DNA of 64,000 bases from Streptomyces flaveolus (GCF_000716535.1 NZ_JNWV01000004.1:1-64000); one strand, 5' to 3'. Positions 16,474 through 25,648 are shown, counted from the stretch's first letter. The notes: generated by a model not told the origin, from the sequence alone. Numbers and translations are program-made.

Positions 16474-18183
16474 ATGAGCAAGACCGACACCGACACGAGC
16501 CGGGACCGGGAGGAGCTGGGAGCGGCCGGCTCCCAGCTGTCCACCGCGCCGCAGGAGGAGCAGACGAGCCTGCCCGGCCTCGGTGTCATCGGCTGGGCAC
16601 GCTGGTTCTGGCGGCAGCTGACCTCCATGCGGGTCGCGCTGCTGCTGCTCCTGCTGCTCTCGCTCGGCGCGATCCCCGGCTCGCTGATCCCGCAGACCGG
16701 CGCCGACGCGAGCAAGGTCGAGGACTTCCGCGCCGCCCACAAGACGCTGGCGCCGGTCTACGACAAGCTCGGCCTGTTCCACGTCTACAGCTCGGTGTGG
16801 TTCTCCGCGATCTACATCCTGCTGTTCGTCTCCCTCATCGGCTGCATCGTCCCCCGCACCTGGCAGTTCGTCGGCCAGCTCCGCGGCCGCCCGCCGGCCG
16901 CGCCCAAGCGGCTGACCCGGCTGCCCGCCTACACCACCTGGCGCACCACCGAGGACCCGGAGCGGGTCCGCGAGGCCGCGCTCGCGCTGCTGAAGAAGCG
17001 CCGCTTCCGCGCCCACGTCGCCGGTGACGCCGTCGCCGCCGAGAAGGGCTACGTGCGCGAACTGGGCAACCTGGTCTTCCACATCGCCCTGATCGCGCTG
17101 CTGGTCGCCTTCGCCTCGGGCCAGCTCTACAAGTCCGACGGCACCAAGCTGATGGTGGAGGGGGACGGCTTCTCCAACGCGCTGCCGATGTACGACGACT
17201 TCAAGTCGGGCAGCCTGTTCGAGCCCGACGACCTGGTCCCGTTCAGCTTCGATCTGAAGGACTTCAAGGGGACCTACGAGCTGAGCGGCCCCAACAGGGG
17301 CACCGCGCGCACCTTCCAGGCGAAGATCCGTTACAGCAGGGGCGCCTACGGCAAGGAGACCACGACCACCATCAAGGTCAACGAGCCGCTGAAAATCGGC
17401 GACTCCAAGGTCTACCTGGTCAGCCACGGTTACGCGCCCGTGATCACCGTCCGGGACGGCAAGGGCAAGGTGGTCTACCGCGACGCCGTGCCGCTGCTGC
17501 CGCTCGACGGCAACGTCACCTCCCAGGGTGTCGTCAAGGTCATGGACGGCTACCGCGACGCCAAGGGCAAGAAGGAGCAGCTCGGCATCAAGGCCTTCTT
17601 CCTGCCGACCTACGGCGGGGCCGGCATGGAGATCGCCTCGGCCTTCCCCGCGCTGCTGAACCCGGTGCTGAACCTGGAGCCGTACCACGGTGACCTGGGC
17701 GTCGACTCGGGCCTGCCGCAGAGCGTGTACCAGCTCGACAAGACCCACATGAAGGACTACAAGGACGCCAAGGGCGCGCAGCTCAGGGACAACCTCAAGC
17801 CCGGCGAGACCATGACGCTGCCCAACGGCGCCGGCTCCATCACCTTCGAGAAGGACGTCAAGGAGTGGGCCGGCTTCGAGATCGTCCAGGAGCCGGGCGG
17901 TGGCTGGGCGCTCACCGGTGCCCTCGCCGCGATCTTCGGCCTGGCCGCGTCCCTGTTCATCCAGCGCCGCCGGGTCTGGGTGCGCGCGGTGCGCGGTGCC
18001 GACGGCGTCACGGTGGTCGAGATGGCCGGGCTCGGCCGCAGCGAGTCCGCGAAGGTGCCCGACGAGCTGGGCGACCTCGCCGGAATCCTCTACGACCAGG
18101 CGCCGGGGGCACCCGACCCCGACGACGACTCCGCAGAAACCCCCGACCCCCAAGTCGTACCTGCCGAAGGGGCTGAGAAGTGA
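16474..18183 (+). CDS. resB: Cytochrome c biogenesis protein ResB
   Basis: This 569-residue membrane protein forms, with CcsB, the haem export and ligation complex of system II. An acidic cytoplasmic N-terminus (residues 1-45) precedes membrane segments at about 50-70, 110-130, 205-225 and near 480-500. The large loop between the third and fourth (about 225-470) is extracytoplasmic and contains the ResB-type sequence GSLFEPDDLVPFSFDLKDF. The C-terminal 60 residues are acidic and probably disordered. Its stop overlaps the ccsB GTG by 4 bp. Confidence 0.93.
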   Translation: MSKTDTDTSRDREELGAAGSQLSTAPQEEQTSLPGLGVIGWARWFWRQLTSMRVALLLLLLLSLGAIPGSLIPQTGADASKVEDFRAAHKTLAPVYDKLGLFHVYSSVWFSAIYILLFVSLIGCIVPRTWQFVGQLRGRPPAAPKRLTRLPAYTTWRTTEDPERVREAALALLKKRRFRAHVAGDAVAAEKGYVRELGNLVFHIALIALLVAFASGQLYKSDGTKLMVEGDGFSNALPMYDDFKSGSLFEPDDLVPFSFDLKDFKGTYELSGPNRGTARTFQAKIRYSRGAYGKETTTTIKVNEPLKIGDSKVYLVSHGYAPVITVRDGKGKVVYRDAVPLLPLDGNVTSQGVVKVMDGYRDAKGKKEQLGIKAFFLPTYGGAGMEIASAFPALLNPVLNLEPYHGDLGVDSGLPQSVYQLDKTHMKDYKDAKGAQLRDNLKPGETMTLPNGAGSITFEKDVKEWAGFEIVQEPGGGWALTGALAAIFGLAASLFIQRRRVWVRAVRGADGVTVVEMAGLGRSESAKVPDELGDLAGILYDQAPGAPDPDDDSAETPDPQVVPAEGAEK

Positions 18184-19280
18184 CTCTCGCCGCCGCAACC
18201 GATCTCGCCGCCGCGACCAACGAAAACCTCGCGAGCATCAGCAACACGCTGATCTACTCGTCGATGGCGGTCTACACCCTGGCCTTCTTCGCCTACATCG
18301 CCGAGTGGCTGTTCGGCAGCCGCAGCAAGGTCGCCCGTACGGCCGCCGCGCTCACCGCCGACAGCGAGCGGAGGGCGGGCGCGCCCCCCGTCACCGTGAA
18401 GCGGTCGGGCGGCACCGCGGTGCTGGAGCGGCCGAAGGTCGTCGTCCGCTCGGCGTCCGGCGCGCGGGACGTGCCGGACGGGCCCGGCGCGCACGGCGGC
18501 GACGAACAGGGCGACCTCTACGGCCGGATCGCCATCTCCCTCACCGTGCTCGCGTTCCTGGTGGAGCTGGGCGGCGTCGTCGCCCGCGCGGCCTCCGTGG
18601 AGCGGGCGCCGTGGGGCAACATGTACGAGTTCAACATCACCTTCTCCACGGTCGCCGTCGGCGTGTACCTCGCGCTGCTGGCCCTGAAGAAGAACGTGCG
18701 CTGGCTCGGCCTGTTCCTCGTCACGACGGTCCTGCTGGACCTGGGTCTCGCGGTCACCGTGCTGTACACGGCCAGCGACCAGCTCGTGCCGGCCCTGCAC
18801 TCGTACTGGCTGTACATCCACGTCTCCACCGCCATCTTCTGCGGTGCCGTGTTCTACGTCGGCGCGGTCGCCACGATCCTGTACCTGTTCAAGGACTCGT
18901 ACGAGAACAAGCTCCAGCTCGGTGGCAAGCCCGGCAAGTTCGCCTCCTCGGTGCTGGAGCGGCTGCCCGCCTCCGCGTCCCTGGACAAGTTCGCCTACCG
19001 CGTCAACGCGGCCGTCTTCCCGCTGTGGACGTTCACGATCATCGCGGGCGCGATCTGGGCGGGCGACGCCTGGGGCCGGTACTGGAACTGGGACCCGAAG
19101 GAGACGTGGTCCTTCATCACGTGGATCGCCTACGCCTGTTACCTGCACGCCCGGGCCACGGCCGGCTGGAAGGGCCGCAAGGCCGCCTACCTGGCGCTGA
19201 TCGCCTTCGGCTGCTGGCTGTTCAACTACTACGGCGTCAACATCTTCGTCACCGGCAAGCACTCCTACGCGGGCGTGTAA
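18180..19280 (+). CDS. ccsB: Cytochrome c biogenesis protein CcsB (CcsA family)
   Basis: The 366-residue protein has about eight membrane segments and the WWD-type haem-handling loop WGRYWNWDPKETWSFITW (about residues 300-317), with conserved His residues in LHSYWLYIHV and in YLHARAT. It presents haem for attachment to cytochrome c on the outer face of the membrane. Residues 45-115 form a long charged cytoplasmic insert common in actinobacterial members. The GTG start overlaps the resB stop (GTGA). A strong hairpin 15 bp after its stop ends the operon. Confidence 0.94.
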   Translation: MTLAAATDLAAATNENLASISNTLIYSSMAVYTLAFFAYIAEWLFGSRSKVARTAAALTADSERRAGAPPVTVKRSGGTAVLERPKVVVRSASGARDVPDGPGAHGGDEQGDLYGRIAISLTVLAFLVELGGVVARAASVERAPWGNMYEFNITFSTVAVGVYLALLALKKNVRWLGLFLVTTVLLDLGLAVTVLYTASDQLVPALHSYWLYIHVSTAIFCGAVFYVGAVATILYLFKDSYENKLQLGGKPGKFASSVLERLPASASLDKFAYRVNAAVFPLWTFTIIAGAIWAGDAWGRYWNWDPKETWSFITWIAYACYLHARATAGWKGRKAAYLALIAFGCWLFNYYGVNIFVTGKHSYAGV

Positions 19281-19294
19281 CCGCCGCCGGAGCG

Positions 19295-19332
19295 AGGCCG
19301 GTTCCTGTGACACGGGTCGCGGGAACCGGCCT
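19295..19332 (+). terminator. Rho-independent-like terminator of the resA-ccsB operon
   Basis: An 11-bp perfect stem, AGGCCGGTTCC with its complement, encloses a 16-nt loop 14 bp after the ccsB stop. Confidence 0.65.
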
Positions 19333-19403
19333 TCGCCGTCCGGACGGGCAACAGGACGTGGACACACATCCGCGCTGGTGGGTGCCGCAAGTTCTAGGTC
19401 TGG

Positions 19404-19502
19404 ATGTATCTGCTCCGGGACGCGATCGTGCAGGGGCAGGTCACCAGCGACACGGCGGTGCTGCGCCGGGCCGTCGTGGATCGCGTGGGGCAGCGGCCGT
19501 AA
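19404..19502 (+). pseudogene. Possible remnant or very small ORF
   Basis: A 32-residue frame from ATG 19404 reads YLLRDAIVQGQVTSDTAVLR, with GC-rich third positions and a protein-like composition. It could be the last piece of a lost gene or a small protein. There is no clear ribosome-binding site, and I do not recognise the family. Confidence 0.25.
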
Positions 19503-19541
19503 CCGCGTGCGCATCCCCGGGCCCGGGGGCAGGCTGGTGTC

Positions 19542-19949
19542 ATGAGCGGTTCCATCGCACAGGGCACCAGCCAGACGCACGGGAACACGCACATCCTGCA
19601 CTTCGTGGTGCGGCTCCCGCAGCGCATGGAGGACGTCTGGCGCGCGCTGGCCACGCCCGAGGGGCTGGCGTCCTGGTTCACCGCCGCCGACGTGCTCGAA
19701 CCCCGGCTCGGCGGCGCGGTCACCCTGCGCGACCTGGGCGACGGGCAGGTCACCGCGTGGGACGTGGACCGGGTCGCGGAGTACACGGTCGAGGGCGGCG
19801 GCCGGCTCCGGTTCCATCTGGAGCGGGACGGGGAGGACGGCAGCGTGCTCCGCTTCACCCACGAGTTCCAGGGCGAGGAGGAGTCGGAACAGCGCTGGCG
19901 GAACCGGTTCGAATGTCTGATCGAGGCGCTGGGGGCGGGCGGGAGCTGA
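19542..19949 (+). CDS. SRPBCC/AHSA1-family protein
   Basis: The 135-residue protein has the START-like helix-grip pattern of Aha1 C-terminal/SRPBCC proteins. A first strand (HILHFVVRLPQRMEDVWRAL) is followed by TPEGLASWFTAAD, a glycine-rich strand (GGAVTLRDLGDG), VTAWDVDRVAEYTVEG and a long C-terminal helix. These proteins bind hydrophobic ligands; the ligand here is unknown. It stands alone between the cytochrome c operon and a convergent condensation-domain gene, 4 bp from the latter's stop. Confidence 0.82.
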   Translation: MSGSIAQGTSQTHGNTHILHFVVRLPQRMEDVWRALATPEGLASWFTAADVLEPRLGGAVTLRDLGDGQVTAWDVDRVAEYTVEGGGRLRFHLERDGEDGSVLRFTHEFQGEEESEQRWRNRFECLIEALGAGGS

Positions 19950-19953
19950 GCGC

Positions 19954-21360
19954 CTAGGAGACCGCGGGCAGGCTGTCGTGGGCCACCGACGCGATCCGGT
20001 CCCGCAGCCGCTCGACGTACAGCCGCATGTTCTTCGCCGCGACGTCCGTGTCCGGGTACCGGCTCGCCAGCCACAACCCGTCGGGCAGCCGGTTCACCCA
20101 CACGCACACCTGGTCGCCGTACGACACCCGCATCAGCCCGTACGCCTTCAGCTCCGCCCACCGCTCGGCGCCCGGGATGGCGCGGGCGTCGACGTACGAC
20201 ACGATCGAGTACAGGTCCGGGGAGGTCGGCCGGAAGTCGGCGCCGAGCAGGCTCAGCACCCGGGCCAGCGGCATCCGGGCCAGCGACCGGTTCGCCTGGA
20301 GCTCGGCGCGGACCGCCCGCAGGGCCTCCGGGAAGCCGCGGGTGCGGCCCACGGGCACCTCGATCGGGGCGCCGCCCACGTACCAGCCCACCGAATCCGT
20401 CCACCGCGACTTCACCCGGGTGTGGAAGGGCACCACCGTCCGGTACACCGGCTGCCCGCCGAGTTCGTGCACGATCAGCCCGGTCGCGGCCAGCAGCCCG
20501 ACCAGGCTGCCGCCGTACGGCCGGCAGTACGCCTCGAACGCCGCCGCCGCGTCCGCGTCCGCCAGCGGCTCGCTCAGCATCCGCTGCGTGGGCAGCGGGC
20601 CGCCCGGGGTCAGGCCCAGGTCCACCGGGAAGCCCGGCAGCGTGCCGTCGCAGCGGTGGATGAACTCCCGCCAGCGGTCCACGAACGCGTGCCCGCCGTC
20701 GATGCCGTCCGCGTCCGCGCGCTCGATCTCGCAGAAGTCGACGTAACTCGCGGCCGGTGTCGCGGAGTCCGGTTCGGTCCCGGCCAGCTCCGCCGCGTAC
20801 AGCTCGTGGATCTCGGCGACGAGCCGGTGCAGGGAGTAGGCGTCGACGTTGCTGTGGTCGAAGGCCATGTAGACGCTCGCGCCGTCGTCCCGCACGACCG
20901 CCGTGTAGATCAGGTTGGGCCAGCGCAACGCGTCCGCGACCGTGTCGAAGCGGTCCTGGAGGTGCCGGACGAGGGCGTCGGCGTCGGGGAAGTCGCCCAC
21001 GTCCCTGCGGCGCAGGGACACGTCGGCCGCGTCGAGCGTGAACCGGCGCAGTTCGTCACCGGCCCAGCGGAAGCCGCTGCGCAGCGTCTCGTGCCGTACG
21101 GTCCAGGCGCGCAGCGCCCGTTCCAGCACGTCGAGGTCGACCGGGCCGGGCAGGTCGAAGGCGGTGCCGAGCCAGGTCGGCACGAACAGCCCGTCGTCCC
21201 GGACGCACTTGGCCGTCCTGATGTGCGACTCCTGGATGTAGGCGGGCGGCCGGGAGTCCTCCGGGAGCGCCGTCGCCGCCGCGACGGTCGCCGGGCTCAA
21301 CGTCCACTCGACGAGCCGTCCCGGCCGGACCTCGCAGCGCTGGATGTCAGTGATTCGCAC
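19954..21360 (-). CDS. Free-standing condensation-domain protein
   Basis: The 468-residue protein has the two-lobed fold of nonribosomal-peptide condensation and PapA-type acyltransferase domains, which join an activated acyl group to an amine or alcohol. It shows the early motif WTVRHETLRSGF (residues 86-97) and the active-site motif at 168-174 as DHSNVDA. The catalytic second histidine (H169) and D173 of HHxxxDG are kept, but the first His and the Gly are replaced. The later motif VGWYVGGAPIEVPV matches the latch or bridge region. There is no adenylation or carrier domain nearby. The GTG start has GGGAG 6 nt upstream. It is downstream of an oxygenase gene in the same direction. Confidence 0.82.
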   Translation of the reverse strand: MRITDIQRCEVRPGRLVEWTLSPATVAAATALPEDSRPPAYIQESHIRTAKCVRDDGLFVPTWLGTAFDLPGPVDLDVLERALRAWTVRHETLRSGFRWAGDELRRFTLDAADVSLRRRDVGDFPDADALVRHLQDRFDTVADALRWPNLIYTAVVRDDGASVYMAFDHSNVDAYSLHRLVAEIHELYAAELAGTEPDSATPAASYVDFCEIERADADGIDGGHAFVDRWREFIHRCDGTLPGFPVDLGLTPGGPLPTQRMLSEPLADADAAAAFEAYCRPYGGSLVGLLAATGLIVHELGGQPVYRTVVPFHTRVKSRWTDSVGWYVGGAPIEVPVGRTRGFPEALRAVRAELQANRSLARMPLARVLSLLGADFRPTSPDLYSIVSYVDARAIPGAERWAELKAYGLMRVSYGDQVCVWVNRLPDGLWLASRYPDTDVAAKNMRLYVERLRDRIASVAHDSLPAVS

Positions 21361-21378
21361 GCGTCTCCCATCGCAGAA

Positions 21379-21402
21379 GGGGGCCCCTGGATGCGGGCCC
21401 CC
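21379..21402 (-). terminator. Hairpin between the oxygenase and condensation genes
   Basis: Perfect 8-bp arms GGGGGCCC and GGGCCCCC enclose an 8-nt loop, 18 bp before the start codon of the condensation gene. It may end the oxygenase transcript or attenuate read-through. Confidence 0.45.
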
Positions 21403-21514
21403 TGGAAGCCAATGCCGTGGGACGCGGGCGGGACATGCCCGTCCGGTTCATTTCAACGGAACGGGTGGCGAGCCGAACGCGGAAGTGAATAACCGTCGGT
21501 GACCGGTCCGAGGT

Positions 21515-22477
21515 TCACTCGACGGTGATCGAGTCCAGCTTCTCCCGCAGGTACACGTGCGAGTCGACGGGCGGGTACGCCACCCGGCCCACCGGCGCCG
21601 GAAGGGACTCCACCCGTGTGCCCGGGGTGCACTCGCCGAAGTAGACGAGTGAGATCAGCTCCTCGGTGGGCGCGTCGACGGGCGGCGGGAGCACCCGGTG
21701 CCGCCCGGACCGCCACCGGTCGCCGGTCCAACGGGCCAGCAGGTCGCCGATGTTGACCGTGAACGCGGCCGGGTCGTAGGGCGCGTCCTGCCAGCCGTCC
21801 GCGTCGGTGTACACCTGGAGCCCGCCCTTGCCGGCCTGCCGGTCCAGGACGGTGACGGTCCCGAAGTCGGTGTGCGGCCCGATCCGGAACTGCCCGGGCG
21901 CCGGCGCGCCGACGACCTCCGTCCCCGGGTACCAGTTGATGTTGAAGCCGTACGTCGGGTGGTCCATGTGCCGGGTGAAGAAGTCGGCGCCGAGCCCGAG
22001 CGCGCACGCGAGCAGGGCCAGCAGCTCCTTCTCCAGCGCGACCATCCGGCCCAGGTACTCCTCGCACAGCCCGCGCAGCGCGGGCACCTCCGCCGGCCAC
22101 ACGTTGGGCGCGTACCACTCGGCGTTGACGACCGGGTCCTCGAACGGCTCGGCGGTGGCGAAGGTCAGCGACTCCTTCAGGTCCGGCGGGGTCTCGGTGC
22201 CCTCCGCGTACCCGTTGGCCTCGGCACCCGGCCCGAGCCAGCCGCGTCCGCCGACCTTCGCCGCGTAGCGCTGCTTGACCTCGGCGGGCAGCAGGAAGAA
22301 CTCCCGGGCGGCCGACCGGATCCCGGCCCGCAGCGCGGGGTCCACGCCGTGCCCGGTGACCAGCAGGAAGCCGGCGGACTGCAGGGCCTGGTCGACGGTG
22401 CGGGCGAGCACGGCCCGCCGCATCGCGTCCCCTTCGGTCCAGATCCGCAGATCGATGGTGGGAATCACACCAGCCAT
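21515..22477 (-). CDS. Isopenicillin N synthase-like non-haem iron oxygenase
   Basis: The 320-residue enzyme belongs to the 2-oxoglutarate/Fe(II) and isopenicillin N synthase family. N-terminal DIOX_N features are VIPTIDLRIW and SAGFLLVTGHGVDP. The iron ligands of the jelly-roll core are H202 and D204 in GPHTDFG and H260 in SGRHRVLPP. A downstream Arg-containing strand (GTRVESL) is the expected co-substrate site. The reaction is unknown: members do hydroxylation, desaturation or ring closure. It is transcribed toward the condensation-domain gene, 154 bp away, and is divergent from ubiD, so it may act on the product or substrate of the condensation protein. Confidence 0.85.
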   Translation of the reverse strand: MAGVIPTIDLRIWTEGDAMRRAVLARTVDQALQSAGFLLVTGHGVDPALRAGIRSAAREFFLLPAEVKQRYAAKVGGRGWLGPGAEANGYAEGTETPPDLKESLTFATAEPFEDPVVNAEWYAPNVWPAEVPALRGLCEEYLGRMVALEKELLALLACALGLGADFFTRHMDHPTYGFNINWYPGTEVVGAPAPGQFRIGPHTDFGTVTVLDRQAGKGGLQVYTDADGWQDAPYDPAAFTVNIGDLLARWTGDRWRSGRHRVLPPPVDAPTEELISLVYFGECTPGTRVESLPAPVGRVAYPPVDSHVYLREKLDSITVE

Positions 22478-22548
22478 GTTTGCACTCCCCGGCGCTGCGC
22501 GGACCCGCCTTCATGGGGGTGGCCGCAGGGACAAAGCGGTATGTCGGC

Positions 22549-22554
22549 GATACT
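22549..22554 (+). promoter_or_regulatory. -10 box of a leaderless promoter for ubiD
   Basis: GATACT lies 7 nt before the ATG at 22562 and no Shine-Dalgarno sequence is present. It should drive the ubiD-mqnP unit. Confidence 0.4.
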
Positions 22555-22561
22555 TGGGCAC

Positions 22562-24019
22562 ATGGCTTACGACGATCTTCGCTCCCTCCTGCGGGCGCTG
22601 GAGCGCGAGGGTGACCTCAAACGCATCAAGGCCGAGGTCGACCCGTATCTGGAAGTCGGGGAGATCGTCGACCGGGTGCAGAAGTCCGGCGGTCCGGCGT
22701 TGCTCTTCGAGAACGTGCGCGGCTCGGACATGCCCCTCGCCATGAACGTGTACGGCACCGACCGCCGGCTGCTGAAGGCGCTGGGCCTGAAGTCGTACGG
22801 CGAGATCTCCGAGAAGATCGGCGGCCTGCTGCGGCCCGAGCTGCCGCACGGCTTCGTCGGCGTCCGCGAGGCCTTCGGGAAGCTGGGCGCGATGGCCCAC
22901 GTCCCGCCGAAGAAGGTGAAGCCCGACAACGCGCCCGTGCAGGAGGTCGTCCTCCAGGGCGACGACGTCGACCTGGAGCGGCTCCCGGCGCTGTTCACCT
23001 GGCCGAAGGACGGCGGTTCGTTCTTCAACCTCGGCCTGACCCACACCAAGGACCCCGAGACCGGCATCCGGAACCTGGGCCTGTACCGCCTCCAGCGCCA
23101 CGACAAGCGCACCATCGGCATGCACTGGCAGATCCACAAGGACAGCCGGAACCACTACCAGGTGGCCGCGCGGAGGGGCGAGCGGCTCCCGGTGGCCATC
23201 GCCTTCGGATGTCCGCCCGCCGTGACGTACGCCTCCACCGCCCCCCTCCCCGGCGACATCGACGAGTACCTCTTCGCCGGCTTCCTCGCGGGCAAGCGGA
23301 TCGAGATGGTCGACTGCAAGACGGTCCCGCTCCAGGTCCCGGCGAACGCCGAGGTGGTCCTGGAGGGCTGGCTGGAGCCCGGCGAGATGCTGCCCGAGGG
23401 CCCCTTCGGCGACCACACCGGCTTCTACACCCCGCAGGAACCCTTCCCGGCCCTGAGGATCGACTGCGTGACGATGCGCAGGCGCCCCCTGCTCCAGTCG
23501 ATCGTCGTCGGCCGCCCCCCGACGGAGGACGGCCCGCTCGGCCGCGCCACGGAACGCTTCTTCCTGCCCCTGCTCAAGATCATCGTCCCGGACATCGTGG
23601 ACTACCACCTGCCCGAGGCCGGCGGCTTCCACAACTGCGCGATCGTCTCGATCGACAAGAAGTACCCGAAGCACGCGCAGAAGGTGATGCACGCGATCTG
23701 GGGGGCACACATGATGTCCCTCACCAAGCTGATCGTGGTCGTGGACGCCGACTGTGACGTGCACGACCTGCACGAGGTCGCCTGGCGGGCCCTCGGCAAC
23801 ACCGACTACGCCCGCGACCTCACGGTCGTGGAGGGCCCCGTCGACCACCTGGACCACGCCTCCTACCAGCAGTTCTGGGGCGGCAAGGCGGGCATCGACG
23901 CGACGAGGAAGTGGCCCGAGGAGGGCTACACCCGCGACGGCGGCTGGCCCGACATGGTCCTGTCGGACCCGGATACGGCGGCCCTGGTGGACCGTCGCTG
24001 GAAGGAGTACGGACTGTGA
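22562..24019 (+). CDS. ubiD: UbiD-family decarboxylase of menaquinone synthesis
   Basis: The 485-residue prenylated-FMN-dependent decarboxylase should remove the ring carboxyl group from the naphthoate intermediate in the futalosine menaquinone route. Characteristic segments are YDDLRSLLRALEREGDL, ALLFENVRGSD, NLGLYRLQRHDKRTIGMHWQ with the region that contacts prFMN and metal, EGPFGDHTGFYTP with the catalytic acidic residues, and FHNCAIVSIDKKYPKHAQKV. The start ATG is set by the -10 box at 22549. Its stop overlaps the mqnP GTG, and ubiX, which makes the cofactor, follows within 1 kb. Length is typical. Confidence 0.93.
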   Translation: MAYDDLRSLLRALEREGDLKRIKAEVDPYLEVGEIVDRVQKSGGPALLFENVRGSDMPLAMNVYGTDRRLLKALGLKSYGEISEKIGGLLRPELPHGFVGVREAFGKLGAMAHVPPKKVKPDNAPVQEVVLQGDDVDLERLPALFTWPKDGGSFFNLGLTHTKDPETGIRNLGLYRLQRHDKRTIGMHWQIHKDSRNHYQVAARRGERLPVAIAFGCPPAVTYASTAPLPGDIDEYLFAGFLAGKRIEMVDCKTVPLQVPANAEVVLEGWLEPGEMLPEGPFGDHTGFYTPQEPFPALRIDCVTMRRRPLLQSIVVGRPPTEDGPLGRATERFFLPLLKIIVPDIVDYHLPEAGGFHNCAIVSIDKKYPKHAQKVMHAIWGAHMMSLTKLIVVVDADCDVHDLHEVAWRALGNTDYARDLTVVEGPVDHLDHASYQQFWGGKAGIDATRKWPEEGYTRDGGWPDMVLSDPDTAALVDRRWKEYGL

Positions 24020-24918
24020 CGTCGGCCTCTGCCGCCATCCCCCAGCCCGGCCGCACCAAGGCGTTCCTGCGCCTGGTGATGATCGAGCACTCGGTCTTCG
24101 CGCTCCCCTTCGCCTACATCGCCTCCCTCACGGCGATGTACGAGTGGGACCGGAACATCCACTGGGGCCGCCTGCTCCTGGTCACCGTCTGCATGGTCGG
24201 CCTGCGCACCTTCGCCATGGCGGTCAACCGGATCATCGACCGCGAGATCGACGCCCGGAACCCGCGCACGGCCCACCGCGAGCTCGTCACCGGCGCGATG
24301 TCGGTGCGGCACGCCTGGACGGGCGCCCTGATCGCCCTGGTGGTCTTCCTGGGCGCGGCGGCCCTGCTGAACCCGCTCTGCCTGGCGCTCGCGCCGGTGG
24401 CGGTCATCCCGATGGTGGTCTACCCCTACGGCAAGCGGTTCACCAACTTCCCCCAGGCCATCCTGGGCCTCGCCCAGTCCATGGGCCCCATCGGCGGCTG
24501 GCTCGCGATCAGCGGCGAGTGGTCCTGGACGGCGGTGATCCTCGGCCTCGCCGTCGGCGTCTGGATCGGCGGCTTCGACCTGATCTACGCCTGCCAGGAC
24601 GTCGAGACCGACCGCGAGATCGGCGTGCTGTCGGTCCCGGCCCGCTTCGGCGTCCCGGCCGCGATCCGGGGCGCGCGGGTGTGCCACACGATCACCACGG
24701 CGCTCTTCGTCTGGTACGGCCTGGACACCCACGCCGGCGCGTTCTTCTGGCTGGGCCTGCTGATCGTCGCGGGTGCCTTCCTCTACGAACACTCCATCGT
24801 CCGGCCCCACGACCTGTCCCGCCTGAACAGGGCGTTCTTCTCGGTCAACGGCTTCATCGGCATCGCCCTGTTCGTGTGCGCGCTGCTCGATCTCCTCGTA
24901 CGCGGTCTGACCGTGTGA
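24016..24918 (+). CDS. mqnP: Menaquinone biosynthesis prenyltransferase MqnP (UbiA family)
   Basis: This 300-residue integral membrane enzyme attaches the polyprenyl chain to the naphthoate ring. About eight or nine hydrophobic segments are visible. The two Asp-rich motifs that bind Mg-diphosphate are present: NRIIDREIDARNPRT (about residues 70-84) and DLIYACQDVETDREIG (about 193-208). The GTG start overlaps the ubiD stop by 4 bp (GTGA). Its position between ubiD and ubiX matches the futalosine-pathway cluster of Streptomyces rather than the MenA of the classical pathway. Confidence 0.93.
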   Translation: MTSASAAIPQPGRTKAFLRLVMIEHSVFALPFAYIASLTAMYEWDRNIHWGRLLLVTVCMVGLRTFAMAVNRIIDREIDARNPRTAHRELVTGAMSVRHAWTGALIALVVFLGAAALLNPLCLALAPVAVIPMVVYPYGKRFTNFPQAILGLAQSMGPIGGWLAISGEWSWTAVILGLAVGVWIGGFDLIYACQDVETDREIGVLSVPARFGVPAAIRGARVCHTITTALFVWYGLDTHAGAFFWLGLLIVAGAFLYEHSIVRPHDLSRLNRAFFSVNGFIGIALFVCALLDLLVRGLTV

Positions 24919-24961
24919 GCAGCCCGGCACCACCCGGCCTGAGGGCGGTCGGGCGCGCCGG

Positions 24962-24967
24962 TACGCT
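24962..24967 (+). promoter_or_regulatory. -10 box of a leaderless promoter for ubiX
   Basis: TACGCT lies 6 nt before the GTG at 24974, indicating that ubiX has its own leaderless promoter inside the cluster. Confidence 0.45.
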
Positions 24968-24973
24968 CAAGGT

Positions 24974-25648
24974 GTGAACGCAGGAGAAACGCAGCGTGTG
25001 CCTTGGATCGTGGGGGTGTCCGGAGCTTCCGGGACGCCGTACGCGGCTGCCGTGCTGCGGGCGCTGCTGGAGGCCGGGGAAGCGGTGGACCTCGTGGTCA
25101 GCCGGGCCTCACGGCTGACGCTGCTGGACGAGACGGGCATCTCGTTCCGGGACGCCCACTGGCAGGACGACCTGCGGGAATGGCTGGCGCGTGGCGCCGA
25201 CGGCAAGCCCGGCACCTTCGACGTGGACGTCAGCGGCGTGCGGTACTGGAGCGCGGGCGATCTCGCCGCCGGCCCGTCCTCGGGGTCGTACCCGGCGAAG
25301 GGCATGCTCATCGTGCCCGCCTCCACCGCCTCGGTGGCCGGTGTGGCGCTGGGGCTGTCCAAGGACCTGCTCCAGCGCGCGGCGAGCGTCACACTGAAGG
25401 AGCGCCGGACGCTGGTCGTGGCCGTACGGGAGACCCCTTTGAACGGGCAGACGCTGCGCCACCTCGTCGCGCTGGACGACGCCGGCGCCACGGTCGTCCC
25501 GGCCTCGCCCGCCTTCTACGCGGGCGCCACCCACATCCAGGACCTGGTGGACTTCGTCGCCGGGCGCGTGCTGGACGCGGCGGGTGTCGCACACGGCCTG
25601 TACCGGCGCTGGCGGGGCGAGCTGGGCGGCGGCGCGTCCGGCACGTAA
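24974..25648 (+). CDS. ubiX: UbiX-family flavin prenyltransferase
   Basis: The 224-residue flavoprotein makes prenylated FMN from FMN and dimethylallyl phosphate, the cofactor of the neighbouring UbiD enzyme. The N-terminal FMN loop IVGVSGASGTPYA (residues 12-24) is diagnostic. Other family features are KGMLIVPASTASVAGVALGLSKDLLQRAA and the C-terminal VVAVRETPLNGQTLRHL with the conserved R-E-x-P. The C-terminal tail (RWRGELGGGASGT) is variable. The start GTG is fixed by the -10 box at 24962. Confidence 0.93.
   Translation: MNAGETQRVPWIVGVSGASGTPYAAAVLRALLEAGEAVDLVVSRASRLTLLDETGISFRDAHWQDDLREWLARGADGKPGTFDVDVSGVRYWSAGDLAAGPSSGSYPAKGMLIVPASTASVAGVALGLSKDLLQRAASVTLKERRTLVVAVRETPLNGQTLRHLVALDDAGATVVPASPAFYAGATHIQDLVDFVAGRVLDAAGVAHGLYRRWRGELGGGASGT

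Noticed and set aside
15670..18198. Long minus-strand frame antisense to resB and ccdA
   Set aside because: It mirrors GC-rich coding on the plus strand, lacks domain features, and its composition is dominated by Gly, Arg and Val.
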